Below, in pieces: positions 39,578 to 49,218 of a DNA stretch of 64,000 bases. The DNA lies in the NCBI GenBank assembly GCA_934717675.1, contig CAKUYZ010000001.1, positions 62,001 to 126,000 of the forward strand. The letters run 5' to 3'. The translations under genes and the position numbers were made by a program. This stretch comes from an uncultured Bacteroidales bacterium (GTDB lineage Bacteria; Bacteroidota; Bacteroidia; Bacteroidales; Marinilabiliaceae). Each line of letters begins with the position of its first letter. Position 1 is the stretch's first letter. A model generated the notes under the pieces. The model saw only the letters and a list, made by a program, of their open reading frames with translations. It made no database searches and was not told the origin of the DNA.

Positions 39578-41452
39578 ATGAATTTTTCTTACGACGTTAT
39601 TGTTGTCGGCGCGGGTCATGCCGGTTGTGAGGCGGCCCATGCGTCGGCACGCTTGGGTATGCGCACACTGCTCATTACGCTAGATCTGACAAAGATTGCC
39701 ATGATGAGCTGCAACCCGGCCATAGGAGGAATTGCCAAAGGGCAGATTGTCCGTGAGATTGACGCATTGGGCGGTATGACCGCCAGAGTGACCGACGCCA
39801 CGTCAATTCAGTTCCGAATGCTCAACATGAGCAAAGGACCTGCCATGTGGAGCCCGCGCTCACAGTGCGACAAAACAAAATTCTCCCTCGAATGGCGCAA
39901 AAAACTCGAATCGGTTCCTCTTATCAGCATGTGGCAAGATGCCGTTACAGCCCTCGTAGTCGAAGGCGATACTGTTAAGGGAGTGCGCACGAAACTGGGT
40001 GCTGAATTCCGAGCAGACGCCGTCGTCATAACCGCCGGCACATTTCTCAACGGCCTCCTCCACATTGGCCGCGTCAACTATTCTGGCGGACGTATGGGAG
40101 ACGAGGCCTCATTCCTCCTCTCCGACCAAATTAAATCTTTTGGCGTGAACACCCAAAGGATGAAGACGGGAACGCCCGTGAGGATTGACGGGCGCACCAT
40201 CGACTTCAGTAAGACTGAAAGACAAGAGGGCAACATCAGTGGCCACAAGTTCAGTTTCGGCACAGACAGCAACTTGCGGCTTCCGCAGGTGCCATGTTAC
40301 ATAACGTATACCAACCCTGTGGTGCATGACATCCTCCGCTGTGGCTTTGCCGACTCTCCGCTCTACAATGGCACCATCAAAAGCATCGGGCCGCGCTATT
40401 GCCCGAGCATAGAGACCAAGCTCGTCAACTTTGCCGACAAAGACCAGCATCAGCTTTTCTTGGAGCCAGAGGGCGTAGACACTGTTGAGTATTACCTAAA
40501 CGGTTTCAGCAGCTCGCTGCCCATGTCTACGCAGCTTGAGGCTTTGAGCCATATTCCTGGGTTGGAGAACGCTCAAGTCCTCCGTCCTGGCTACGCCATA
40601 GAATATGACTTCTTCGACCCCACGCAACTCTACCACTCTCTTGAGAGCAAAGTTTTGAGCGGCCTCTTCATGGCGGGGCAGGTTAATGGCACTACGGGCT
40701 ACGAGGAGGCGGCTGGCCAAGGCCTTATGGCGGGCATAAACGCGGCCTTGAAAGTGAAAGGTGAGCAACCGTTCACTTTGATGAGAGATGAGGCTTATAT
40801 TGGCGTGCTGATAGACGACCTTGTGACGAAAGGCGTTGATGAGCCATACCGGATGTTCACCTCACGCGCTGAATATCGCATCTTGCTGCGCCAAGACAAT
40901 GCCGATGACCGATTGACGGAAAAGGGCAGGGCGCTTGGGCTGGTTACGGACGAGGCATATGACAGGTATGAGACAAAAGTGGCCCTGCGTTCCAAGCTTT
41001 GCGACACTTTGGCCAATAAACTGCTAAAGCTCGGCCCGTTGAATGAAATATTGGCCAAGGTGGGCAGCACTCCATCTGCCGAATCAGTCAAAGCCACGCA
41101 AGCCTTGGCGCGCCCGCAGCTCCATTTGACTGACCTTATGCCTCTCTTGCCAGAGGTGAACAGACTTTTTGCGGAGAATGCCGATTTGCGTGACGAAGTG
41201 ATGGAGTCTGCTGAGATTGAAATAAAATATGGCGGCTATATACAGAAGGAGAAACAACAGGCGGAGCGTATCCTCCGACATAACAACATACCGCTGCGCG
41301 GCAAGATTGACTATGCCTCTGTCACATCGCTAAGCTACGAAGCGCGTGAGAAACTTATTCGCATTGACCCCGCCACCATCGATCAGGCTATGCGAATACC
41401 TGGTGTGTCGCCAGCCGACATCTCCATACTCATGATACTTCTTGGACGTTAA
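39578..41452 (+). CDS. mnmG: tRNA uridine-5-carboxymethylaminomethyl modification enzyme MnmG (GidA)
   Basis: MnmG works with MnmE to modify the wobble uridine of several tRNAs, using FAD and methylene-tetrahydrofolate. The 624-residue protein shows the FAD-binding IIVVGAGHAGCEAAHASARL-type opening (VGAGHAGCEAA), GGIAKGQIVREIDALGG and GPAMWSPRSQCDK, and a full C-terminal helical domain (GVSPADISILMI). It is a common neighbour of oriC, and here lies 9 kb from the proposed origin and 67 bases before a parS-like site. Confidence 0.97.
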   Translation: MNFSYDVIVVGAGHAGCEAAHASARLGMRTLLITLDLTKIAMMSCNPAIGGIAKGQIVREIDALGGMTARVTDATSIQFRMLNMSKGPAMWSPRSQCDKTKFSLEWRKKLESVPLISMWQDAVTALVVEGDTVKGVRTKLGAEFRADAVVITAGTFLNGLLHIGRVNYSGGRMGDEASFLLSDQIKSFGVNTQRMKTGTPVRIDGRTIDFSKTERQEGNISGHKFSFGTDSNLRLPQVPCYITYTNPVVHDILRCGFADSPLYNGTIKSIGPRYCPSIETKLVNFADKDQHQLFLEPEGVDTVEYYLNGFSSSLPMSTQLEALSHIPGLENAQVLRPGYAIEYDFFDPTQLYHSLESKVLSGLFMAGQVNGTTGYEEAAGQGLMAGINAALKVKGEQPFTLMRDEAYIGVLIDDLVTKGVDEPYRMFTSRAEYRILLRQDNADDRLTEKGRALGLVTDEAYDRYETKVALRSKLCDTLANKLLKLGPLNEILAKVGSTPSAESVKATQALARPQLHLTDLMPLLPEVNRLFAENADLRDEVMESAEIEIKYGGYIQKEKQQAERILRHNNIPLRGKIDYASVTSLSYEAREKLIRIDPATIDQAMRIPGVSPADISILMILLGR

Positions 41453-41460
41453 GTTCTCCA

Positions 41461-41496
41461 AAATCCGCTCTGCCGCCTTTCCGACAGGGCGGATTT
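41461..41496 (+). terminator. Terminator hairpin after mnmG
   Basis: Arms AAATCCGCTCTG and CAGGGCGGATTT pair with one G-T/T-G type exception around a 12-base loop, starting 8 bases after the mnmG stop. The T stretch is short. It closes the rightward operon that begins near 34.4 kb. Confidence 0.6.
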
Positions 41497-41518
41497 CGCT
41501 ATGCGCTAATCCTGTTCC

Positions 41519-41534
41519 CGTTTCACGTGGAACT
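41519..41534. promoter_or_regulatory. parS-like site, 14 of 16 match
   Basis: CGTTTCACGTGGAACT keeps the full inner 14 bases of a palindromic ParB site (GTTTCACGTGGAAC) and differs from the consensus only at the two outermost bases. It is intergenic, between mnmG and ade. Confidence 0.7.
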
Positions 41535-41670
41535 GAACGATTCTATGACAAAATGAAACTTGACGCCCTTTCTACTGCCTAAATAACGACCCTACTCCGT
41601 TACCGTAGCTTTAAATTGAAAGATAAATACAGAAACTGACATCATAAGACTCACTACCAAACTACCCAAT

Positions 41671-43335
41671 ATGATATACAAAAACACAGTAAGGACAATC
41701 AACGCGAACTACGTCGATGTCATCAACAAAAAGATATTCGCGGCGAGCATCACCTTCGGCAAGACGATTGTAGAGATTTGCCCGCTCTCAGAATCTGCCG
41801 AACCCGCGTTGCCATATTGCACCCCTGGGTTCGTTGACGCGCACGTGCACATAGAGAGCTCAATGCTCACGCCGCAAAGGTTCGCCACCATGGTGATTCC
41901 GCACGGCACCGTGGGCGTGGTGTGCGACCCGCACGAAATTGCCAACGTGATGGGCGAGGATGGCGTAAGGTTTATGATGCATGACGCCAGCAAGTCTCCG
42001 CTCCACTTCGCTTTCGCCATACCGTCTTGCGTCCCCGCCACACCTTTTGAGACCAATGGCGCTGAGTTTGGCCCCGAGCAAATAGCCCGCTTGATGCCGC
42101 AAGGCGTGGCTCTGGCCGAGATGATGAACTATCCCGGCGTCTTGGCCAACGACCCCAAGGTGATGTCTGAAATTAAAATTGCCAAAGACGCTGGCAAACC
42201 TGTGGATGGCCACATCCCCGGCATTGTGGATGAGAGACTGCAGAAATATGTGGCGGCAGGAGTCTCTACCGATCATGAGAGCTTCACGCTCAACGAGGCC
42301 AAAGCAAAACTCGCCCTTGGCATGAAAATATTGGTCCGAGAGGGCAGCGCGGCGCGCAATCTCGATGAACTCTTGCCCCTCTTCAGTACAAACAAAGAGA
42401 GCGTCATGGCCTGCACCGACGACGCTCACCCCGACGACATAAGAGACCGAGGCCATATTGAAAAGTTCTATCATAAGGCCGTCGCGGCCGGCATGGACGT
42501 GTTCGACATCTTCCGCATTCTGACGTTGAATCCCATTGAGCATTATAAACTCGACGTGGGCCGGCTCCAAGTGGGCGACAATGCCGACTTCCTTGTGGTG
42601 GACAACCTGGAGTCGTTCAACATCCACGCGTCATATATCAACGGCGAGCGAGTCTACGACCGCAACGTCGGCCTGTGCTTCACCCCGACGCGGACGGCCC
42701 GCATCAATAACTTTGCCGAGAGGGAGTTCTCCGCCGCCGAGTTCAAAGTCGTCGCGCCCAAAGACAATGCCATAGCCAGGGTCATCGGCCTTGTGCCGGA
42801 TCAGCTGGTGACGCGCTGCGTTGAGTGGAACACTGAGACAAAGACAGGGAGGGAGGTCTTGGCGTGCGAGGCTGAAGACATAATGAAGATTGCCGTCATT
42901 AACCGTTATGACGCCACTGCCAAGGTGGTCAACGGCTTCATCCGAGGCTCTGGGCTCAAAGGTGGAGCCATGGCCTCGTCCATTGCCCACGACTCTCACA
43001 ATGTGGTGATAATTGGCCATGACGAGGAGGCTATGAAGGTGGCTGCCGACGCCATGTTCAAGATGAAAGGCGGAATTGTGGTGGTGCAGCCAGACGGACT
43101 CGTGGCCAAACTGAGACTGCCGATAGCAGGCCTCATGACCGCTGAGAAGTGGCAAGACGTGGCCATGAAATATGAGCGGCTAGTGGCCAAGGCCCGAAAT
43201 CGCTGCGGTGTGACGCTCCGCTCGCCGTTTATGACCATGGCGTTTATGAGCCTGCTTGTCATCCCGAGTTTGAAGATAGGGGATAAGGGGCTCTTTGACG
43301 TGGATGAGTTCCATTTTGTGGATTTGTTCAAGTAA
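41671..43335 (+). CDS. ade: Adenine deaminase
   Basis: Converts adenine to hypoxanthine and ammonia in purine salvage, with a binuclear metal centre of the amidohydrolase superfamily. The 554-residue protein has the metal-binding FVDAHVHIESSMLTP, VCDPHEIANVMG, GHIPGIVDE, STDHESFT and CTDDAHPDD motifs in the expected order, and the C-terminal IAHDSHNVVIIG segment of the Ade family. It is 218 bases after mnmG and 13 bases before uvrC. Confidence 0.94.
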   Translation: MIYKNTVRTINANYVDVINKKIFAASITFGKTIVEICPLSESAEPALPYCTPGFVDAHVHIESSMLTPQRFATMVIPHGTVGVVCDPHEIANVMGEDGVRFMMHDASKSPLHFAFAIPSCVPATPFETNGAEFGPEQIARLMPQGVALAEMMNYPGVLANDPKVMSEIKIAKDAGKPVDGHIPGIVDERLQKYVAAGVSTDHESFTLNEAKAKLALGMKILVREGSAARNLDELLPLFSTNKESVMACTDDAHPDDIRDRGHIEKFYHKAVAAGMDVFDIFRILTLNPIEHYKLDVGRLQVGDNADFLVVDNLESFNIHASYINGERVYDRNVGLCFTPTRTARINNFAEREFSAAEFKVVAPKDNAIARVIGLVPDQLVTRCVEWNTETKTGREVLACEAEDIMKIAVINRYDATAKVVNGFIRGSGLKGGAMASSIAHDSHNVVIIGHDEEAMKVAADAMFKMKGGIVVVQPDGLVAKLRLPIAGLMTAEKWQDVAMKYERLVAKARNRCGVTLRSPFMTMAFMSLLVIPSLKIGDKGLFDVDEFHFVDLFK

Positions 43336-43347
43336 CACGCCTTAACT

Positions 43348-45204
43348 ATGCCGGCTACATACTCTTACGCATCAGATGCCGAGAGGCTGGAGCATCTGAA
43401 ACAGCTTGTGAGCGTCTTGCCAGACCAGCCTGGCGTGTACCAGTATTTTGACAAAGACGGCAAGATAATATACGTAGGCAAGGCCAAAAACCTCAAGCGC
43501 AGGGTATCCTCTTATTTCCTCAAAAAGCAGCAGACTCCAAAAACACGCGTGCTGGTGAGCAAGATTTGCCACATCCACCACATTGTGGTGAACAATGAGG
43601 AGGATGCGTTGCTGCTAGAGAACAATCTCATAAAAAAGCACAAGCCGCAATATAACATCCTGCTCAAAGACGACAAGACATACCCTTGGGTGGCCATACT
43701 CAATGAGCCATTCCCGCGCGTGGTGCAGACGCGGCGTCATGTGCGAGACGGTAGCATATACTACGGCCCATATCCCAGCATTGGCCAGATTCGCGACATA
43801 TTCGACATTTTCAAGCAGCTATACCCGCTGCGCCAGTGTGGCCTTAACTTGTCAGATGAGCGCATTAAATCAGGAGCATACAAGGTTTGTTTAAAGTATC
43901 ACCTGAAGCTTTGTGAAGGGCCTTGCGAGGGCCTTGTGGGCAAGGATAAATATGCCGAGTATATCCAGGGAGTGAGAGACATACTCCGGGGAAACGTGGG
44001 TCCCGTGATACGCCAGTTGAAGACGCAGATGGCCGAGGCCGCGGAAGCGTTGGAGTTTGAGCGCGCGGAGGTGCTGCGCCGCAAGGTCGAGAGGCTGACA
44101 ACATATCAGAGCCGATCGCTCGTGGCCAGCAACTCCATCATAAATTGCGACGTCTTCTCCATTGCCCGCGACGATGAAAAGAGCGAAGTGTACGTCAACT
44201 TCATGAGAGTGCAGGTGGGTCAGATTCTCTCTTCCTATACCATGACGTTCAAGCGCAGGATGGAAGAGACCGACGACGAGATTCTCTCATTCGCCATCCA
44301 GAGCGTCAGGGAGACGAGCGGGACGCTGCAACGAGAAATTGTGGTGCCGATGCGACCCGATGTGGAGTTCGCGGGCATAACGTTCGTGACCCCGCTGACG
44401 GGCGACAAGCGCAAGCTCCTCGACCTGTCGGAGAAAAACGCGCGGATGTATAAGTTGGAGCTCCTGCGCCAAGAGGCCAACAGGAGCAGAGCCACCCACG
44501 AGGAGAAGCTCATGATCCAGATAAAAGAGCAACTGGGTCTGCATGACTTGCCGCGCCACATGGAGTGCTTTGACAACTCCAACATCCAAGGCACAAGTGC
44601 CGTGGCGGCGTGCGTGGTATACCGAGACGCCAAGCCAAGTCGTAAAGACTACAGGCTTTTCAACATAAAGACAGTCGAGGGGCCGGACGACTACGCGTCG
44701 ATGTATGAGGTGGTGTATCGCCGATACCATAGGCTTAAAGAGGAGGGAAGCCCCATGCCAGACCTCGTTGTGGCCGACGGCGGGGTGGGGCAGATGGACG
44801 TAATCCGCCAAGCGACACAAGACCTTGGCCTCAGCTTGCCCATAATAGGCTTGGCGAAAGACGCGCACCATCGAACTAGCCAAATTTTGGTGGGCTTCCC
44901 ACCCAAAGTGGTTGAAGTGGGGAAGAGCGACGCTGTGTTTCGCTTTTTTACTCGGATGCAAGACGAGGTGCACCGCGTGGCCATAACTTTCCACCGCAAC
45001 AAAAGGAGTAAGGCTATGGTGGCCTCGGAGCTTGACAACGTGAAAGGCATAGGGCCGAAGACCAAAGAAGAACTCTTCAAGGCTCTTGGCGGAGTGGAGG
45101 CTATAAAATTGGCCACGCTTGATAAACTTACGGAATTGGTGGGTAAAAGTAAAGGATTGTTAGTATATGGCCATTTTCATCCCGCCCAAACTGACAGTCT
45201 GTAA
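43348..45204 (+). CDS. uvrC: UvrABC nucleotide-excision repair endonuclease subunit UvrC
   Basis: UvrC makes both incisions around bulky DNA lesions. The 618-residue protein has an N-terminal GIY-YIG nuclease domain (GVYQYFDKDGKIIYVGKAKN), a UVR motif near residue 230 (AEAAEALEFERAEVLRRK), the RNase-H-like second nuclease (MECFDNSNIQGTSAVA; DLVVADGGVGQM) and a C-terminal helix-hairpin-helix (VKGIGPKTKEELFKALGG). Length is normal. A parS-like site lies 12 bases beyond the stop. Confidence 0.96.
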   Translation: MPATYSYASDAERLEHLKQLVSVLPDQPGVYQYFDKDGKIIYVGKAKNLKRRVSSYFLKKQQTPKTRVLVSKICHIHHIVVNNEEDALLLENNLIKKHKPQYNILLKDDKTYPWVAILNEPFPRVVQTRRHVRDGSIYYGPYPSIGQIRDIFDIFKQLYPLRQCGLNLSDERIKSGAYKVCLKYHLKLCEGPCEGLVGKDKYAEYIQGVRDILRGNVGPVIRQLKTQMAEAAEALEFERAEVLRRKVERLTTYQSRSLVASNSIINCDVFSIARDDEKSEVYVNFMRVQVGQILSSYTMTFKRRMEETDDEILSFAIQSVRETSGTLQREIVVPMRPDVEFAGITFVTPLTGDKRKLLDLSEKNARMYKLELLRQEANRSRATHEEKLMIQIKEQLGLHDLPRHMECFDNSNIQGTSAVAACVVYRDAKPSRKDYRLFNIKTVEGPDDYASMYEVVYRRYHRLKEEGSPMPDLVVADGGVGQMDVIRQATQDLGLSLPIIGLAKDAHHRTSQILVGFPPKVVEVGKSDAVFRFFTRMQDEVHRVAITFHRNKRSKAMVASELDNVKGIGPKTKEELFKALGGVEAIKLATLDKLTELVGKSKGLLVYGHFHPAQTDSL

Positions 45205-45215
45205 GATTAGGCCCA

Positions 45216-45231
45216 CGTTCCACGGGAAACA
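45216..45231. promoter_or_regulatory. Degenerate parS-like site, 14 of 16 match
   Basis: CGTTCCACGGGAAACA differs from the parS consensus at the first base and at one central base (G for T), which breaks the CACGTG core. It lies between uvrC and a lipoprotein gene, 16 kb from the perfect site. It may be a weak or decayed ParB site. Confidence 0.4.
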
Positions 45232-45251
45232 GACCAACAAGATATATACGA

Positions 45252-46349
45252 ATGAAGAAAACAATTTTGGCTCTCGTCTTGCCTCTGTCCATGGCGATGG
45301 CTGCATGCTCCAGCGACTCGTTCAGCGACTTCTCTGACGATGACAACAAACAGGAACAGGGCGATGATGATGACGATGATAATGATGAAGCCCAGGCGGA
45401 GAAAAAATTCAACGTCGTAGCAGAAGTTGAAAACGTCACCTGGCAACAAGCCTCGGCAATCCATATAACGGTGTCGCGCCTCCTTGCCGACTCCTGCTAC
45501 ACGGGCCGCGAAATGAAGATCTTTCTCTTCTACTACGGCACTGAACCCGATCCCGCACATTTCCAGATTTGCGAGAACTATGTAAAAAAAACGTCTCCAG
45601 ATCTTGGTGAAGAGTTTATGGCACTGGACATGGGCATCGATGACAAATATTACGGGCGGATTCTTATGACCGTGGTGGATGGTGACAGCAAGGAGGAGTA
45701 TTACTCCAACGTTGTGGAAATAGACATCCCGGCAAAGCCTGAGGTCAAGAAGCAGAAACTCACGGCTTGCGATCTCGGCCTCTCTGTGCTGTGGGCTACC
45801 ACAAATCTCGGAGCCCAGACGGAGGAAGACCCGGGAGACCACTTCGCTTGGGGCGAGGTAGTGGGCAAAAAGAAATATGACGAGGAGGGGTATGCGCTCC
45901 GTTACCTTGTGGAAGAATTGACTTATGACACCATATCCGCCAAGGCGGATTTTGACGCGGCCACGGCCGCTGCCGGAGACGGCTGGAGGCTGCCGACGCA
46001 GAGGGAAGTGGATGAACTGAGGAAGAAATGCAAATGGGAGGGCGTGGCGTTGAGCGGTGGTCGCGCCGCATTGCGCCTCACGGGGCCAAACGGCGGCAGC
46101 ATAATCTTGCCTTGCGCCGGCGCTAAAGTGGGCAGGGCCACCATGCATGACGATGACGTGGAAGACTTCAATGGCCGCAAGCTGTCGGGCTACTATGCCG
46201 TGGGCACGCGCACTGACATATATTCCCAAGGCTGTCCGAGCCTACGTTTTGATATGACAAGCGGCGGCAAAGAAGAGGGCATATATGTGTCCAACGATGC
46301 CGAATTGTGGTGGGGACTCTCCGTAAGGGCGGTCAAAGACAAGAAATAG
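45252..46349 (+). CDS. Lipoprotein with acidic linker and C-terminal FISUMP-like domain
   Basis: A 365-residue exported lipoprotein: signal peptide with lipobox MAACSSD, then a very acidic low-complexity linker (about residues 25-47, mostly D, E, N and Q), a beta-sandwich-like middle, and a C-terminal domain of the type common in Bacteroidales surface proteins. That domain shows DLGLSVLWATTNLGAQTEED, HFAWGEVVGKKKYD, GDGWRLPTQREVDELRKKC, LTGPNGGSIILPCAG and a final LWWGLSVRAVK. It is likely outer-membrane anchored and exposed. Function unknown. A second lipoprotein follows with its own promoter. Confidence 0.75.
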   Translation: MKKTILALVLPLSMAMAACSSDSFSDFSDDDNKQEQGDDDDDDNDEAQAEKKFNVVAEVENVTWQQASAIHITVSRLLADSCYTGREMKIFLFYYGTEPDPAHFQICENYVKKTSPDLGEEFMALDMGIDDKYYGRILMTVVDGDSKEEYYSNVVEIDIPAKPEVKKQKLTACDLGLSVLWATTNLGAQTEEDPGDHFAWGEVVGKKKYDEEGYALRYLVEELTYDTISAKADFDAATAAAGDGWRLPTQREVDELRKKCKWEGVALSGGRAALRLTGPNGGSIILPCAGAKVGRATMHDDDVEDFNGRKLSGYYAVGTRTDIYSQGCPSLRFDMTSGGKEEGIYVSNDAELWWGLSVRAVKDKK

Positions 46350-46371
46350 GGGTATTTTTGCGTAACCTGTT

Positions 46372-46401
46372 TTTGCCTTGTGGCAATATTGCATACTTTT
46401 G
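46372..46401 (+). promoter_or_regulatory. Promoter of the lipoprotein gene at 46438
   Basis: TTTG at 46372-46375, an 18-base spacer and TACTTTTG at 46394-46401 match the Bacteroidota consensus. The leader is about 30 bases. Confidence 0.65.
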
Positions 46402-46437
46402 CCTAAGACAACTATAATTCAATTTTTCATCAAGATT

Positions 46438-47244
46438 ATGAAGAAAACGTTCCTGATGCCCGTGGCTGGCGTGATGATGTCCGCCATCATGGCTTGCTCG
46501 TTCACCGCCTGCTCTGATGACGACACAGACGACAGCGTGGAGATTGCTGAGAAGTTCAACATGACGGGCCTCGTGGCCACCGCCCAAAACGACGGCACCA
46601 TCATTATCTCCGGCACGGTGGAGACCAACAAGAAACTCAAGACTTTCTCCCTCACGTCTGAAGACGGCACGAAGACCTACGACCTGCTCGAGGGCAGCGA
46701 GGCCGAGAAGGACCGCACTGAAGACGGCAAGGTGTGGACATGCACCCTCAGCTCGCCCAAGATCCCCGTTGGCATCTACACTATGGAGGTGCGCACCCGC
46801 ATGGGTACGACGAAGAAGACAAAGATCGGCAAGGAGTACAGTTTCCTCGCCGGCACGGGAGCTAACGAGTCGTATGGCTCATACATGTCCCTCAAGAGGC
46901 AGACGAGCTACTTTATGCAAGACAAGGACGACAAAATAGGTCTCATAGATGCGAGCGGCAATGTGAAGGAGGAGTGCAAAGACGTGGAGATCGCCCTCAA
47001 TGCCGACCGTACGCTCAAGTCCGCCAAGGAAGTCAAGAATGCCATTATCAAAGCCAATGCCGCCAACGCCAACATCTACGCTGAAAGCAACTGCGTGATC
47101 ACCGAGACGGGCTGCATCGCCACCTACGAGATTGTTCCTGACGCGAATGACGAGACGCTGTGCACCATCAAGGGTGTGGTGTTGACCTCCAACGAAGACG
47201 ACCTCATAAAGGTGGACGTCTCTGGCGAAGTCTGGGGTAAGTAA
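46438..47244 (+). CDS. Hypothetical lipoprotein
   Basis: A 268-residue lipoprotein (signal peptide MKKTFLMPVAGVMMSAIMA, cysteine in SFTACSDDD). The start at 46438 is chosen because an upstream open frame (from 46378) runs through the promoter. The mature part begins with a short acidic stretch, then a beta-rich segment with a repeated tone of Thr/Lys strands (TIIISGTVETNKKLKTFSL), and ends EDDLIKVDVSGEVWGK. No family is recognised. A strong terminator follows, so it is monocistronic. Confidence 0.7.
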   Translation: MKKTFLMPVAGVMMSAIMACSFTACSDDDTDDSVEIAEKFNMTGLVATAQNDGTIIISGTVETNKKLKTFSLTSEDGTKTYDLLEGSEAEKDRTEDGKVWTCTLSSPKIPVGIYTMEVRTRMGTTKKTKIGKEYSFLAGTGANESYGSYMSLKRQTSYFMQDKDDKIGLIDASGNVKEECKDVEIALNADRTLKSAKEVKNAIIKANAANANIYAESNCVITETGCIATYEIVPDANDETLCTIKGVVLTSNEDDLIKVDVSGEVWGK

Positions 47245-47274
47245 AAGGCCGGGCTTCAGATAGTCTAGTGTCTA

Positions 47275-47310
47275 AGCCAGCCGCGCTACGAAGCGCGGCT
47301 GGCTTTTTTT
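47275..47310 (+). terminator. Strong Rho-independent terminator
   Basis: Perfect 12-bp stem AGCCAGCCGCGC/GCGCGGCTGGCT around TACGAA, followed by a run of seven T. It ends the lipoprotein transcript 30 bases after the stop. Confidence 0.9.
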
Positions 47311-47383
47311 GTTGAAACCACAGCAGTCAGGGCCTTGTCGGGTCTCATTGCCATCGCCGCTGCGTCATTTCAACAGAATGAGT

Positions 47384-47391
47384 TACCTTTG
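47384..47391 (+). promoter_or_regulatory. Probable -7 box of the fhs promoter
   Basis: TACCTTTG matches TAnnTTTG fully and is the same octamer as in small RNA copies B and C. It lies 75 bases before fhs. No clear -33 element is seen. Confidence 0.5.
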
Positions 47392-47465
47392 TGGCATACC
47401 TCACAACGAAGCGTCGCCGCGTTAAGGCGGACAGGCTCACAGGACAGAAAACTTCAATAGCATAA

Positions 47466-49139
47466 ATGACCGACATAGAGATTGCAGACGCGGCAGAGAA
47501 ACTGCCGATTAAAGAGATAGCCGCCCGTCTGGGCGTGGGGGAGGACTTGCTGGAACCGTACGGCAGGCTCAAGGCAAAACTGCCACTCTCGCTCATTGAC
47601 GACGCCAAGGCGGCAAAGGCGAAGCTGGTGCTGGTGACGGCCATAACGCCCACACCCGCCGGCGAGGGCAAGACGACGGTCTCCATAGGCCTGGCCGACG
47701 GGCTGAGCCGCATTGGCAAGAAGACAGTGGTGGTGCTGCGCGAGCCATCGCTCGGACCGGTGTTCGGAATGAAGGGCGGGGCAGCCGGCGGCGGGCAGAG
47801 CCAAGTGGTGCCTATGGAGGACATAAACCTCAACTTCACAGGAGACTTCAACGCCATAGAGAAGGCGCATAACCTCCTCGCCGCCATGATAGACAACGCC
47901 ATACACTTCGGTCAGCGCACGGCAGTCAACATCGACCCGCGCACGGTGACGTGGAAGAGGGTGATGGACATGAACGACCGCGCCTTGCGCCACATCGTCA
48001 TAGGCCTTGGCGGCAAGGCGCAAGGCGTGCCGCGCGAGACGGGCTTTGACATAACAGCGGCCTCGGAGATTATGGCCATACTCTGCCTCTCGCGAGACCT
48101 TGGAGATCTGCAGCGCAGGCTGGGAGACATATATGTGGGCCGCACCTATGACGGCAAGCCCGTCAGGGCCCGAGACCTGAAGGCCGAGGGCGCCATGACG
48201 GCACTGCTCCGCGAGGCCATGATGCCGAACCTTGTCCAGACCATAGCCCACACGCCGGCCATTGTCCACGGTGGCCCGTTCGCCAACATAGCTCAAGGAA
48301 CTAACACATTGGTGGCCACCAAGATGGGTCTTTCTTTGGCCGACTATGCCGTCACCGAGGCAGGCTTCGGGTCTGACCTTGGGGCGGAGAAGTTTCTCGA
48401 CATCAAGTGCCAGGCCGGCGGTTTGAGGCCCTCAGCCATTGTGGTGGTGGCCACGGTGCGCGCCCTGAAGATGCACGGCGGGGTGAAGAAAGAAGACCTG
48501 GCCACCGAGAACGTGGAGGCCGTGAGGGCAGGCTTGCACAACCTGGAGCGACACGTGAAGAACATGCTCGGCTATGGCGTGAGGGTGGTGGTGGCCATAA
48601 ACCAGTTCGCCACAGACACGCCGGCGGAACACGACGTTGTGTCACGCGCCTGCCAAGAGTGGGGCGTGAGGGCCGTCGTGGCCAATGTCTGGGGCGAGGG
48701 TGGCAAAGGGGCCGAGGCTTTGGCCCGCGCCGTGGCCGAGGAGGCCGAGAGCGGCAAAAGCGACTTCAAGCCCCTCTACTTGTGGAGCGAGCCGCTTGAG
48801 GAGAAAATAAACAAGATTGCCAAACAGATATATGGCGCCGAGGCCGTGGAGTTTGCCACAAAGGCTTTGAAAGATTTGGCCGAGGCTCGTGAGATTGGGC
48901 TAGAAGGGGCCGCCGTGTGCATTGCCAAGACGCAATACTCATTCACTGACGACCCTAAGCAGGTGGCCGGCCGGCCAGGCAAGTTCACCCTGCGCGTGCG
49001 CGCCGTGGAGCTGGCGGCAGGCGCGGGCTTTGTCATCCCGCTCACGGGAGACATGATGCGAATGCCGGGCTTGCCCCTGCACCCCGCCGCCGAGGGTATG
49101 ACGGTGAGCGAGGACGGCCAAATTCACGGCCTTAGCTAG
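47466..49139 (+). CDS. fhs: Formate--tetrahydrofolate ligase
   Basis: Makes 10-formyl-tetrahydrofolate from formate, THF and ATP for one-carbon metabolism. The 557-residue protein has the P-loop TPTPAGEGKTTVSIGLADGL at about residue 58, then REPSLGPVFGMKGGAAGGG, LNFTGDFNAIEKAHNLLAA and the family end GEIxxMPGLP-type MRMPGLPLHPAAEGM. Length is normal. It stands alone, with its own promoter and a terminator of the previous gene upstream. Confidence 0.96.
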   Translation: MTDIEIADAAEKLPIKEIAARLGVGEDLLEPYGRLKAKLPLSLIDDAKAAKAKLVLVTAITPTPAGEGKTTVSIGLADGLSRIGKKTVVVLREPSLGPVFGMKGGAAGGGQSQVVPMEDINLNFTGDFNAIEKAHNLLAAMIDNAIHFGQRTAVNIDPRTVTWKRVMDMNDRALRHIVIGLGGKAQGVPRETGFDITAASEIMAILCLSRDLGDLQRRLGDIYVGRTYDGKPVRARDLKAEGAMTALLREAMMPNLVQTIAHTPAIVHGGPFANIAQGTNTLVATKMGLSLADYAVTEAGFGSDLGAEKFLDIKCQAGGLRPSAIVVVATVRALKMHGGVKKEDLATENVEAVRAGLHNLERHVKNMLGYGVRVVVAINQFATDTPAEHDVVSRACQEWGVRAVVANVWGEGGKGAEALARAVAEEAESGKSDFKPLYLWSEPLEEKINKIAKQIYGAEAVEFATKALKDLAEAREIGLEGAAVCIAKTQYSFTDDPKQVAGRPGKFTLRVRAVELAAGAGFVIPLTGDMMRMPGLPLHPAAEGMTVSEDGQIHGLS

Positions 49140-49218
49140 GCGAGGCTATATATGCAGGCAAAGGGCGCGCGCGGGGCTTAAAAGGCTTCCTGCGCGCTTT
49201 TTGAATATATGAGAGCTG

